Shown here piece by piece: positions 1 through 11,241 of a DNA stretch of 64,000 bases; the first letter of the stretch is position 1, and each line of letters begins with the position of its first letter. This DNA comes from Trebouxia sp. TZW2008. Its lineage: Eukaryota > Chlorophyta > Trebouxiophyceae > Trebouxiales > Trebouxiaceae. Location of the stretch: NCBI GenBank assembly GCA_002118135.1, contig BDIU01000082.1, forward strand, positions 310,001-374,000. The letters are read 5' to 3'. Under the pieces are notes generated by a model, which saw only the letters and a list, made by a program, of their open reading frames with translations, was not told the origin of the DNA and made no database searches. Made by a program: the position numbers and the translations under genes.

Positions 1-413
1 CTGCCTATTTTACTTTTGTCATGATGTTGATGCCATGTAGTGACCCATGCCATGTAGTAACGTTTTGCTGTATCGTCTTGACTGTAGAGTTCAAGAGTCT
101 CATTGGGGCCATTTCAAGCAGGCATGTCAAGAGTCTCATTGGGGGCACTTCACTTTGCAACCAGAACATTCAAGTGCAACAGCATTCGAGATCATTCATT
201 CATTCATTTATTCCCACTGTGCATTGGACAGGCTCAGCAGGCCCAACTAAATATGTGTGGCTGCTAAGGATGGCGATGGTTGCTGCATAGGAATGTCTGT
301 CTATCCTGGATGTGCTGGCATGTGTGGCCACTAGGGATAGTCATGGCTTGCAAAAAATGTGTGCACACATGTTACTTATGCATGTTGACAAATTGTTGTT
401 TTGGTGATGACAG

Positions 414-3400
414 GCTACTGTCAAGGAGGCTCTCCTGTTCTCAGCTCGCCTCCGTCTGGATTCCAGTGTGTCTGAAGCCCAAGTGGAGGAATATGTGGAC
501 GAAGTGATTGGCATTGTGGAGTTGCAGCCAGTCCAGAACAAGCTGGTGGGCATGCCCAAGATCTCTGGTCTGTCTGTTGAGCAGAGGAAGCGCCTCACCA
601 TTGCTGTGGAGCTGGTGGCTAACCCCTCTGTGGTGTTCATGGACGAGCCTACCTCAGGTCAGTACCCTCTTACCGCTTACTACAAGCTGTAAATCTTTCC
701 GTTCATCATTGCAGTGGATCTGGTAGCTAATCCCTCTGTGGTGCTCATGGACGAGCGCACCTCAAATTAGTGACCTCTTACTCCTTACTGTAAACTGCAA
801 CCCATTCTGGTCACCATTGCAGTGGAGCTGGTTGCTAATTTCTCTGCGTTGTTGATGGGCAAATTCACTTCAGATTGGTAGGTTGTGCCCCCGTCACATC
901 ACCATTGTAGTTGAGCTGGTTGCTAACCCCTCTGTGATGTTCATGGATGAGCCAACTTCAGGTTAGAACCCTGTGACCCCTCCTCATCACCAATTTTTTA
1001 TCCCTTCTGTCGCCATTCTACAACTCCTTCATGTTGCCATCATGGGAGAGCTGGTTGCTAACCCATCTGTGGTGATCATGGATAAGCTCACCTCAAAGTA
1101 ATGCATGAAATTACCCTTGTAATGTGTAACCCCTTCTTGTCACCATCAGTAGGTGTCTGTGTATTAACTGTGTGTGGTTTTCACGAACAAGCCCAAATTG
1201 GGTCAGTCTTTTGTGAACTCTCCTCGTCACCATCCTGCAACCTCTTCTGGTGACCATCGCTTAGGAGCTCAATGCTGCCTGCTACATGATAGTCATGGAG
1301 GAGTTGACCTGGAATAATCATGACACAATCTTATGACATGCATGGCTGGATGCTAAAGAAGCATCTCAAGAACTCAGAGCAAAAACAGCCAGGCACAAAG
1401 TGCAGAATCAAGAAAAGTGCAGAGAACCGTAATGATACGCATATCGTTGGCACGAAGTTGTGCAAAACTTGTTGAGAAGTTGAGAAGGGCTTGTGCACCA
1501 TAAGAGAAAGTCTGATAATCTGTCATGACATTCAGGACTGGATGCTAGGGCGGCTGCCATTGTCATGCGCTCCGTGAAGAATGTGTCTCGTAATGGGCGT
1601 ACAGTGATGGTGACCATCCACCAGCCCTCCATTGAGATCTTTGAGGGCTTTGATGCTCTGTGCCTGCTTCAAAGAGGCGGCAGGGTGAGCGCTTGTCTTG
1701 CAAGAACATGATTTCTGCTATGAATTGCATGTGCTCATGTCAAGAATGCTGATTTCAAAAGCTTCACTTAGCCAGAAGGCTGATTGCATCATGTGTGCCA
1801 TCCAGCCAGATTGTGACTTCCATTGCCTGCAAGGAAGTCACGATCTGGCTTTGCTTTGTCCCAGAGATCCCTTGAATAACAATGTCACTGTCGTCTCTTC
1901 ACAGTGCATTTACACAATGCACCTTGACAATGTTGTTTCACAATGCAGTTGACCTACTTTGGGATGCTGGGGCATGAGAGTTGCAAGCTGATCCAGTACC
2001 TGGGAGGGGTGGAGGGGGTCGCTCCCATCAGGAGGGGGCACAACCCCGCCACCTGGATGCTGGAGGTGACAGGTGGCGCCATGTCCAACACCATCAAGGC
2101 ATCCCACCAGGACTTCCCCACTGTCTACAAGGTAAGAAAGTGCTTTGAATATCCCAAAGTGGGTGGTGTTGAAGTGACACCTTCAGTCTGGTGTCAATTA
2201 CAAGACAACCTCAATATTGTAGTTGGTTGATGAGTTTCTCATTGCCTGAATGCACAGTCAGCAGTCTAGATACTTCAGTGTAAGTATGCTAGATTGATAT
2301 TGTAAAGCCTCACGGCATACAGAAAGCCAGAGAGAAGACAAATGGGAACTTAGCCTGTGAATCATATCCCATGGTCTTACCTTTGGTGCTAGGGGTAGAG
2401 GTGAATGGTTGCAACATGTCCAACACAATCAAGGCATCCCACCAGGACTTCCCCACTATGTACAAGGTGAGAAAAAGGATAGGGCACTATCAGCTATGCC
2501 CTGTCAGCGTCTCACAATGGTGCATGAGACTAACTAACTTGGTTGGAGTGTGCAGGACAGTGCCCTCTTTGCCGAGAATGCGGCGGCTGTGGAGCAGTTG
2601 GTGGTAGCGGGGCGGGCGCAGTATCAGCCTCTGGCCGTTGCCACCACCTACGCCGCCTCCAAGAAGACTCAGGTCAGCTCACAAATTGTGCTGACAGAGG
2701 CTTCTGGTGGAGTGCCTGATAGCACAAACTTGTAACAGCCTAATCCGCCTTCCGTTTTGCATCAGTTTCCTTTCTTTCTGATTCCCCTTTTTTTTCAATC
2801 GACAACACTGGCTCGTCAAATCACCCTGAGCCATTGCCACCATCTAAGCCGCCTCCAAGAAGACGCAGGTCAGCTCACAAATTCTGCTGACAGAAAATCT
2901 GTTGGAGTGCCTGACAGTGCGAATATGTAACCGCCTGAACTGCCTTCCGTCTTGTATTGTTTTCCTTTCTTTCTGATTTCTTTCAACAATTAACATCACT
3001 GGCTCATCAAATCAACACTTGGCCATTGCCAACACCTACGCCGTCTCCAAGAAGACTCAGGTCAACCTTTGCTGTTGCACAGGCCTTATAGCGCATATGC
3101 GCTGTTGATTGCCTTTTATGAGATCTTGCCCAACAGCCGCCTGCATTGCCAGTGGCTGTTGGGCAAGATCTGCCGCCCGGCCACAAGCCGAAGATATTGT
3201 GTTTGGCAAGCTCATGCATTAGGAAAATATATGAGCGGAAAGCTGTAGTGCTCTGCATAGTCCTGTGTCTGTTGTGCTTTGCGCACGTCTCTGTGGCTGT
3301 AATGGGATGCACAGGCCCTGTGGCTGTCCTGCTTTGTACAGGCCCTGTGTCTGTAATGCTTTGCTCAAGCCTCTGTGGCTGTAATGCGTTGCGCACCCCC

Positions 3401-6400
3401 TGTGGCTATGGTGCTGAACACAGGCCCAGTGGTTGTAGTGCTTTGCAAAGCCCTTGTTTTGTGACGCTTTTCATGGCAATACCTGCTGCCTGAACTGCAT
3501 GCAGTTCAAACAACAACATCCCAGCATTGGCATTGGTTGCAGTGTTGGCCTCCATCTACATAAGGCCTGATGTATCCCTGATTTATACCAGGCCACTTTT
3601 GGGGGCCAACTGATGTTCCTTATGTGGCTAACTTTCCCAAAAACAAGTTTTCAGGTCCTTTACGTTAGCAGCTTCACCAAAAAGTGCTAACAAGCTGAGC
3701 TGGTTGAGTCATACGTCTGATGCTGCAGATGTATGCCCTGATGAAGAAGTGGAGCATCATGTACTGGAGGAGTCCGGCCTACAACCTGACCAGATTTCTG
3801 ATGACTACCCTCATTGCGCTTTTCTATGGCACCATGTACTTGCAGAAGGGTCATCTGCCCAAGTCAGGTTAGTCATACTTTCTGAAAATACAAGATGCCT
3901 TGCTGTCATGATCTGCTGTAGTTCAGTCAGCTAACTGGTTTCAGAGCAATGCACAAACAAGGATTTGTATCCTTGATTGCACCATTTCGGAGCTGCCGTC
4001 TTGCAGAGCATCAAGCACAAATTCTGTTTGAAACGTCTCGATTGCATGCAAGTTTTGCATTTGCATGTACAAGCCCACAAGTCTGTTGCTATCTTGCTAT
4101 GAAAAATTGACATGCATGGTATACTTAAAAGCTACAGCTTCTTTGCATTTGAGAGTAGCAGTCACGGTGCACTTTGCAGCAGAAGTGCATCTGCCTTTTG
4201 AGAGCTGACTGTGTGCTTGCCACATTGGTTACATTTGCCCAGCAATGGCATTCCCAGCAACTGTCACAACAGGAGCTTGTCTGCCCTAGTGATATGCTTA
4301 AAAGCTAAAATTTCTTTGCCCTGTGGTTACTGCCCTGTGGTTACTGCCCTGTGGTTACTGCCCTGTGGTTACTGCCCTGTGGTTACTGCCCTGTAGTTGC
4401 GCCACTGTCTGGTTCACAGGCGGGTCAGTGGGCTCTGTGCAGAACACCGCGGGTGTGCTGTACTTCAGGTGCCCTGTAAATCGAACATCTGTCTGTCCCG
4501 TGCAGAAAGCAGTGATGGTTCACAGGCAGATCAGTGGGCTCTGTGCAGAACATGACGGGTGTGCTGCACTCCTGGTGCACTGCAAATTTCAAATCTGTCT
4601 GTCCTGTGCAAACAGCAGTGATGATGTGCAGGGGGGTCAGTGGGGACTGTGCAGAACATCATGGGTGTGTTGTACTCCTGTACCACCTTTCTGGGGATGT
4701 TCAACATGATGTCAGTCATGCCCATCCTGGGCTATGAGCGCTCCGTCATGTACAGGTCAACGCTCACAGAACTCATTGACTCACAGTACCGCTTCATGAA
4801 CGCAAGCACAAGTTGCATACTGGTCAGGAAATGTACTAGTCTTGGCTGATTGCAACACAAACACATGTGCGGCACAAGCGTGAATTACTATGCTAGCCTG
4901 TTCTGGGCATTGTGGCAGTGGCGCAGGTTGCTACTTAGGTCATAGATTGCTTCTTCAGCACATGTTAGGCCCAAGTGTAAAGTTATTTTGTTCTGCTTTG
5001 GGCATCACGTTCTTCTTTTGCGCATGAGCCGCTGCTATATGCCCAAATGGTGTTGGTGTCGGCTGCTGCAATGGACAGCATTGCCTTTTAATAGATGACT
5101 TGTATGCAGCTGCCGTGCCTCTTCTTTCCATCAACTGTCGACCTTTTGCTCGTAGCCTTCTTCTTCACATACTGATGTGTCACAGGGAGAGGGCTGCATC
5201 AATGTACAGCTGTGCCCCTTATGCAACAGCTTCAGGCTTTGTGGAGCTTCCGTACCTCTTCTTGCAGTCTGCTGTCTTCATGCCCATCACCTATTGGATG
5301 ATTGGCTTTGAGGCCAGCGCTGCCAAGTTCTTCTTCTTCTGGCTGGTGTTCCTGATGGCCCTCACCCTCAACACCTTTCTGGGGCAGTTGCTGGTCATGG
5401 TCACCCCCAGCCAGCAGGTGGGACAGCTACTGGGGTCTGGTAAGGGTCTTGTGCTTCTCTGCTTATTCTGTTCAGCACCGTCTTTTTCTTCTTCTACTAC
5501 TTTTTGGATTGCTCTGCCTTCAGTGTTTGCTGCTGTGTGTTTGATCATGACTTTGTGTGGCTGCGGCTGGTTGTGAATACCCGCGGCCAGTGGGTGGGGC
5601 AGCATCTGGGGTCAGGTGGGGATGCCTTCTTCTTCTGCTTCTTCTTCTGCTTCTTCTTCCCCTTCTTCTTGACTGCTAGGTGTCTGCAGTTGAACCGGAC
5701 AAGCTGCGACTGGTTGTCAGGCACACACAACTTGTGAGGCACTGACATCAAGTGTTGTGTTCATGCCAACAGTGCTCGTCAGGCACATGCAGTGCATGAG
5801 GCATTTTGATTGGTTGTTGTGCATGAGCCGCACGTTGCTGTCAAGCCCATGCAATCTTTGAGCTACTGTGTTCCTTGCTTCTTGCATTGACAACGTCAAC
5901 AAGGTGCCGCGATTGTCAGACATTATGACAGGAGTCTCAGGACTCAAAACCAGCTGTGTAATTTGTGAGATGTGAGACAGCAAGCATCAAAATCAGCAAC
6001 AGCTCAACACCAGCGAACAACTCTATCTTGCTCAGAGGTCAAGGCTGCAAGAAAGGCATCTATGAATCAGCCGACTGGTGAATTCTTGCTTTACAATGCA
6101 CCCATATTTGGGTCAAAGCAGTGCTAGCAGCATTGTCAGCAGGGCATCACTGTGCCATCTGCAATCGCAACAAGACGTGGACCATCTGTTACCGTCAAGT
6201 TCAACACGTGACAGTGCACACAACTGACAGCTGGTTTGTTGCGTGCAGCCCTGAATCTGATCTTTCAGATCTTCAACGGCTTCATGCTGCCCTACCCCAG
6301 CATCCCTCGCGGCTGGAAGTGGCTCAACAGGTAACCCCCCTCCCCCCCCCTTCCCCGCCATCTTGCATTTGTCTGCATTGCACTTCAGTTCATCATTATA

Positions 6401-7188
6401 CTGCGACTTTTGCAGAAGCAGCATGTCAGTGCCACGTTTTGTTGGTGCGTGTCTGGCTGCATGTCAATCTAGCTGATGCTGCCTTCTTGCATTTCGAAAA
6501 GCTGGCATGCACAACAGGACCCACAAGCGGACCTTAATCCTGCCACAGCAGGGTCTAGTGCTGCTTTTTGGCAAGACTATCCTGTACCTGTGCCTCTTGA
6601 ATGCTGATGCATGTCTATCTTACCATGCTCGTCAGAGTCACTCAGCCATTCCGCATTCTGTGTTGCGCCTCAACAAGTGTGATGCACTTGCCACATGTCT
6701 CCCAAGGCTGTCTGTCGTTCTGGTATGCCTTTGGAGCGTCATACGCCTTGCTTGACACAAACATGTAAGCCCAAAAACAAGGAGCATGTCACGTGCTGCT
6801 CTGGGCTAGGCTTGGCTGAATTTGTTGGAGTCAGCTGATTGCGTCAGTACATGCCTGGTTGGGCCTGCTAAGCTTGTCTAGCACACGTTTAGAATGAATG
6901 GGAGAAAGTGCTCTGAGCTAAGCTGTGACTGGGGGTGTGTGTTGTCACAGGGCCTCGCCGTCAACATGGATCTTGTATGCTCTTGCTGTCAACCAGCTTG
7001 GCAACAGGGAAGATAAGGTGACTGGATTCGATGGCAACCCTGAGAACATCCATGACTTCATCAGGGACTACTTCGGTTATAAGTATGAGTTTAGGTGGTA
7101 TGCTGTGCTGATCATTGCAGCGTATCTTGTTGCTTTTAGAGTTCTAGCTATGTTGGCTCTCAAGTTCATCAGTTTCCAAAGGCGGTAG
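414..7188 (+). CDS. PDR/ABCG full-size ABC transporter, C-terminal half (5' part outside window)
   Basis: ATP-driven membrane exporter of the pleiotropic drug resistance (ABCG) family, probably in the plasma membrane. Nine exons join in phase: 414-657, 1536-1684, 1949-2131, 2556-2672, 3729-3867, 4632-4755, 5186-5439, 6249-6330, 6951-7188, giving 509 residues before the TAG. Exon 1 has the NBD2 signature [20 protein letters not shown] and Walker [11 protein letters not shown]; exon 2 continues [12 protein letters not shown] and the switch region TIHQPS. Exon 3 has the PDR motif [10 protein letters not shown]. Exons 5-9 hold the second membrane domain, including RERAASMY and the end FQRR. NBD1, TMD1 and the NBD2 Walker A must lie upstream of base 1; bases 1-413 look like intron. 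Compared with the paralogue at 18370-34192 there is an extra intron after LLQRGG. Substrate unknown. Family assignment is firm; exon 6 and 8 edges are slightly less sure. Confidence 0.9.
702..1310 (+). repeat. Six degenerate tandem copies of the Walker-B exon edge inside an intron
   Basis: The intron after exon 414-657 repeats the last ~60 bp of that exon plus ~50 bp of intron start. Copies lie near 702-773, 808-873, 895-966, 1035-1099, 1141-1204 and 1250-1310. The best (895-966) still encodes [18 protein letters not shown] and keeps the GGTTAG donor-like junction; the last two are barely recognisable. All carry substitutions or indels that make exon use unlikely. Confidence 0.8.
1804..1850. 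other. Intronic hairpin, 18-bp arms with one mismatch
   Basis: Bases 1804-1821 and 1833-1850 are inverted repeats (17 of 18 pairs, the other G:U in RNA) around an 11-nt loop, within the intron between exons 2 and 3 of the partial ABC transporter. No function is shown. Confidence 0.7.
2388..2466 (+). repeat. Pseudo-exon copy of the end of exon 1949-2131
   Basis: This repeats about 60 bp of the preceding exon end (encoding [15 protein letters not shown], with V changed to M) and keeps a GTGAGA donor. There is no convincing acceptor upstream. It is high-identity and so either recent or under constraint. Confidence 0.8.
2632..3060 (+). repeat. Three tandem units carrying the 3' end of exon 2556-2672
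   Basis: The segment encoding [14 protein letters not shown] and ending in CAG|GTCA occurs at 2632-2672 (true exon), 2828-2868 and 3020-3060, spaced 196 and 192 bp. The intervening intron sequence, including a pyrimidine-rich stretch, is repeated too. The second copy has a stop (TAA) in the coding part; the third keeps the frame over this segment. Confidence 0.85.
3121..3171. other. Intronic hairpin, perfect 18-bp arms
   Basis: Bases 3121-3138 and 3154-3171 are perfect inverted repeats around a 15-nt loop, in the intron between exons 4 and 5 of the partial ABC transporter. It could be a fold-back footprint, a small-RNA precursor or chance; no sequence shared with the other hairpins was noticed. 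Confidence 0.8.
3250..3470. repeat. Degenerate ~30-bp minisatellite
   Basis: Six or seven imperfect units share the cores CCTGTGGCTGT and TGCTTTGC within the intron before exon 3729-3867. An apparent open frame over it is a product of the repeat, not a gene. Confidence 0.6.
4318..4400. repeat. 14-bp tandem repeat, five perfect copies plus one imperfect
   Basis: The unit GCCCTGTGGTTACT runs head-to-tail from 4318 to 4387, followed by a diverged copy. It lies in an intron just before an exon-edge array. Confidence 0.95.
4404..4660 (+). repeat. Two pseudo-exon copies upstream of exon 4632-4755, spaced exactly 106 bp
   Basis: The acceptor plus ~50 bp of exon 4632-4755 ([15 protein letters not shown]) is preceded by copies starting at 4420 and 4526. 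Each keeps an AG acceptor and a similar SVGSVQN reading. The spacings 4420-4526-4632 are both 106 bp, so the unit is intron end plus exon start. Confidence 0.88.
5581..5620 (+). repeat. Degenerate copy of the 3' end of exon 5186-5439
   Basis: The exon end coding QQVGQLLGS and its donor (near 5410-5445) recurs as a diverged stretch reading QWVGQHLGS, about 175 bp downstream, followed by a TTCTTCTGC-rich tract resembling intron sequence after the true donor. Confidence 0.6.
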
Positions 7189-7221
7189 TCTGCAGCAAAT
7201 GTCATCGTCCTGAAGAGATGT

Positions 7222-7226
7222 TGTAA
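7222..7226 (+). terminator. Candidate TGTAA poly(A) signal of the partial ABC transporter
   Basis: TGTAA, the usual chlorophyte polyadenylation motif, lies 33 bp after the stop codon. It is short and common, so this is only a candidate. Confidence 0.4.
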
Positions 7227-7765
7227 ACATTGGATGTTGTGACACTGTGTGTCCTTCATGCAACAGAATTTTATGAGGGTCACTTGTTGCACAGCAAACA
7301 GATGTGACATCTACGCCACCGAAATCTCTGACATCCATGACGTTTCATCGCAGCGAAACACGTGCAGCCTTGATAGTACGAATTCGCCCTACTCATATCA
7401 ATTATAAGCCCTCTACCCGCACCTGCTGTGGCAACATCAGCCCAAGCCTGAATTTTGTGTACGCGCCGCTCAAAAGCTCAAGACATTTTGGTTGATTGCA
7501 TCACTATACTAGTAGGCTCTGCAATTTCAAATTGACCTGGCAACATTAAACACCAAGATAGCACAATTACGTTAGACAGGCAACTGCAACCAGCTTCAGC
7601 ACACTACACATCACTCTATGTCTGAACATGTACAATTTTGCTGAGTTCTCACAATGCTGCATACTGTTTACAGTAACTCAGATCACCTGATAAAGACAGT
7701 TGTTGGGTCAGCAGTGGTCCTTTGAGTCTTACACCAAACTATGTCCAGCCTGAGCACAACCACAC

Positions 7766-7935
7766 TCAGTGCTTGCAATTGGGGTCAGCACTAGCACTCG
7801 TGCTTGTCTTGACTGCAGCCAAAGTCAATATTTGCCGTTGAGGTCAAGGTTTGTGTGAGGGTTTGGCTGGCCAATGGTATGACTTGTGCCCTCAGCCAAC
7901 TTAGTACTTGCGGTTGGGGTCAATGTTGGCGCCTG
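7766..7935 (-). repeat. Triplicated stop-codon region of the LEA-like gene
   Basis: On the minus strand the last codons (NIDPNRKY-stop, stop at 7901-7903) recur as NLDLNGKY-stop at 7826 and as a more diverged DPNCKH version at about 7766, spaced 75 and 60 bp. Both extra copies lie in the 3' flank or UTR. Confidence 0.75.
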
Positions 7936-10671
7936 TAGCTGGCTGACCAGTGGCATAGCTGCCACCAGTAGTTCCACTGGCAGCAGAGCCAGTGTTGTAG
8001 TTGCTGCCAGCAGTGCCAGTGGCAGTAGAGCCAGTGGTGGTGCCTGAGGGACCGGCAACACTGTTCTTGATGCCCTCCAGGCCCTTCTGGGTGTAGGTCA
8101 GACCTGTTGCAGTCCAGGACTTGGCAGAGTCAGTCCAAGACTTCTTGCCCTCCTGAGAGAACAAATGAGCATCAGCATGCATGATTTGCTTGTTGCAACA
8201 CAGGCATTGCCCAACTTGAGCAGCCGTAGTGGTGAGCTTGCATGCACTGTTGCCGGCCTGTGCTTGCATGCACAGGCATTGCCCAAAGCAGGCTGTCTGA
8301 TCTTGCAGCAAGTCTCGGATCACTGTAGCTGTCAGGTACTGGACACAAGATGATGATGCTGGTGACATGAAGCACCATTGAAGGGACAGACAAGAGCGCG
8401 TCTGCTCTTGCAGCCCTGAAAAGTTTTGATGAGGTTTTCACTACATGCTTTCTCACTGTCAGATGCAGAGAAGGTCAATGAGCTTGCTGAGGGCTCATGA
8501 ATGCCAGACAGGTACACAAGATATGAAACAAAGGGAAGAGTGCCAACGATGAAGCATAAAGTTGATCTGAAACTTGCGCAGCATTCTGTGTGCAAGAAAG
8601 CACATACCTGAGAACCTGCAGCAGGATTCACTCCAGGCTGTGATGACCTGTATGCTGGGTCTTGACCAAACCCAGTAGATCCGCCTGCAGCTGTGCCCTG
8701 CCCAAATTGCCCTTGGCCCTGCGTAAATTGCCCCTGGCCCTGCCCAAACTGCCCTGCCTGTTGCCCAGGGTGTGCACCCTGGCTGTAACCTGTGCCTGTG
8801 CCTGTGCCCTGCACACACACACACACTTGCACACTACTCTAAGGTGATTGCAATGTAGCAAGGTCAGCTTTGCTGGCAGGAACTAGCATGGCATCTGCAA
8901 CTGCATGGAGGGCATAGCAAGCAGGGCTGTGGTGCAAGCAACAGCTGGGGACAGGTATGTCAAAAGCACCAGGTGCTACAATGCAAAACAACAAACAAAA
9001 ATACTGTCCTTGCAACCGGATGTACTGGACAAGATCACTGGAAGATCACCACAAAACAAACAGCATTGGTGCATGCCTGCTCCTGTGCACAGGTCTCAAA
9101 CTGCATGCTTACATAGGGGCAAATGACATCAGGCCACATGTCGCTTGTGTGTGATTGTGCAGCATCCAAGACGCATGCCGCTTGCTGTCGCTCAAGCGCG
9201 ACAGCAAGAGACCATTGGCCCTATCACACTGGCAAAAAGCACTGGCAACTTGAGAAGGCCAATCACAAAAAGGTGCATCAAGCTGTGCTTACAGTGGTGG
9301 TGCCAGGTGCGCCAGTGACTTTGGTCTTGAGGTACTCAGCCTGGCCATGCAGATTATCTGCCACCCTTGCAGTCCAGTCTTTGGCCTGGTCTGTGTAGCT
9401 TGGCTTCTGCATGCCAGAGGCGCAACTTGATGTATGTAAGGCTTGAAACTGCTCACGCTGTAAACCGTTGAATTTACATGGGAATTAAATGGGTCTGCAT
9501 CGCAAACCCGCGTTCTCAGCCAAGGAGTTAGGGTGGCGGACGGCGGATTGACAGGTCACGGTTTTGAGTCGAGTCGGGAAAGGATTGTTATACACGCAAT
9601 GCTACTGAAAGCTGTTCTGCCAGCTCCCACACATTTATCTTCCAGATCTCACAGTGAGATCTCACGACCTATGCAACACCTCTAGACTTGTGAGGCCGCA
9701 TCTGAATATGCAAAGCATACTCCAGCTGACAGCTGTCATCTGTCTGGCCACTTTCGCGCAATGCAGACCGCCTCAGCAACCAGTCAAAAGTCGCATATGC
9801 TGAGCTGATTAGTTGAGTGATAAGCAGCCACAACCATAAGCAGGAGATTTTATTGCATGCATGTGCTTGCTATTGCTGTACGTACACAAGGCTGTCTTAT
9901 GAAAGCATGCTGACAGGACAAATTGTCCTGCTGCCTGAGTTGCCCAAGGACTCGACAATGATGACCAACTTTGTTGTTATTCTCACCGGAGCTGCAGTGC
10001 CAGTAGCACTGACACCAGGATCGGCAGTTCCAACGCCAGGGCCAGTCTGACCAGGTGCATAGCCTTGATTCAGGGTGGGGTTATGCCCGTGAGGCACTCC
10101 TGCCTGGTTGCCAGCTGTGTTGTACTGGCTGTAGCCAGCTCCTGTGCCTGTGGGATTGTAGCCTGACCCTGTGCCTGTGGTAGATCCATAACGTGTGCCT
10201 GTTCCAATAGGCTCATAGCCAGTCCTGGTGCCTGTTGTGTTCTGGCCTGTTGCAGTGCCCTGACCCTGTGAGACAAGTCAGGCTGTTTAGCAGCATGTGC
10301 AGTGGCTCTAGTCGAACAGTTAGCTACAGTGGGAGGAGTGGAACTCACTGCAGTGCCTTGCAGGCCAAGCTTGCCCTTCAACTGCTCGGTCTGTCCTTGC
10401 AGATTGGTGGTGACCCTGCTTGTCCAGCCCTGAGCCATCCCTAAGAGGCCACCCTGCCAGATCAGAACTGCTAAGCATCAAAGCTTGCTTCTAGAGGCGC
10501 ACTGTGCTGTGCAAATGGCGATTTGCAAAGCTGAAAGACTTGGGCTGCTCCTACCTGTGCAGCAGTGCTTGACTGCGTGGGCGCTGCGCCAGTGCCGGTG
10601 TTCGTGTATGTACCGGCCTGAGGTTGTGCAGGCTGGCTTTCTGTCGTGTTTGAGTTGGGGTAACCGGTCAT
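7901..10671 (-). CDS. Hydrophilic Gly/Thr/Gln-rich modular protein, LEA-like
   Basis: Six exons on the minus strand: 10671-10555, 10453-10349, 10265-9987, 9406-9293, 8808-8608, 8152-7901. All five introns are phase 0 and the product is 355 residues. It begins MTGYPNSNTTES. Exons 2, 4 and 6 start with related amphipathic modules (GWTSRVTTNLQGQTEQLKGK, DWTARVADNLHGQAEYLK, SWTATGLTYTQKGLEGIK); exons 3, 5 and the tail of 6 are Gly/Thr/Gln linkers, such as repeated GQGQF and TGTGTGY. There is no signal peptide and no membrane segment. The composition resembles late-embryogenesis-abundant or other desiccation-protective disordered proteins, but I recognise no named family, so function is inference. 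Candidate TTACA (TGTAA in the transcript) lies at 7729-7733. The exon model is well supported by phase; the naming is not. Confidence 0.75.
8811..8826. repeat. Short CA microsatellite at an acceptor
   Basis: An (AC)n run sits just upstream, in transcript sense, of the exon 8808-8608 acceptor of the LEA-like gene. Confidence 0.7.
9181..9208. other. Small perfect hairpin, 11-bp arms, 6-nt loop
   Basis: Bases 9181-9191 and 9198-9208 are inverted repeats within an intron of the LEA-like gene. Nothing else marks it. Confidence 0.5.
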
Positions 10672-11241
10672 GGTGATGAGACTTTGCAAAACAGGCAGCA
10701 AGGTGTGAACGACGAAGTGAGCAAGTGACCGCTTGGCCCTTTCTGTGAATTTGTCTCTCAAATGACATTCTGCGGACCTGGACTTAGTCAGCTTCCTGCG
10801 ACTACTAGGCAACTACTTGAGGGTAGTTGACGTTTCATCTCCTTTTCCGTCCATAGCCTGCGATGCGAAAGCACACAATTGCAACGTTGTGTTGTCAGCG
10901 CACGTTACTGTCACGCAAATCAGTGTCAGTGATTGGCCGCAGCACTGCCGTTTGTGCTGATCTTAGAGCGCATCAATTGCCCTTTGGTGGTGAAAATCGA
11001 CGCCCGAAAATGGTCTCCCTCTGATCAACAGGTCAACAGTACAGTGTGCAGAGCTGTCCTCTTTCAGGTGGCCGTCACAAAGCTTGTATCAACTCTCAGG
11101 GGAGGCCGAACTTTTGAAGCCAGAGTATGGAAGCCTTTTCGACGAGCTGCAGAGCTGCAAACGCATCAGGCAACTACTGCATTTGAAGGTTGATTCGTTG
11201 GCCTGACTAGCTGACTTACTATTTGACTGATCCGTTTGCAG

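Noticed and set aside
3146..3493. 115-codon plus-strand frame
   Set aside because: It is generated by a degenerate minisatellite in an intron; Cys/Val/Leu periodicity follows the repeat unit.
8332..8832. Long minus-strand frame with a real N-terminal part (GTGTGYSQGAHPG)
   Set aside because: Only 8608-8808 is exon; the rest reads through the intron donor at 8607.
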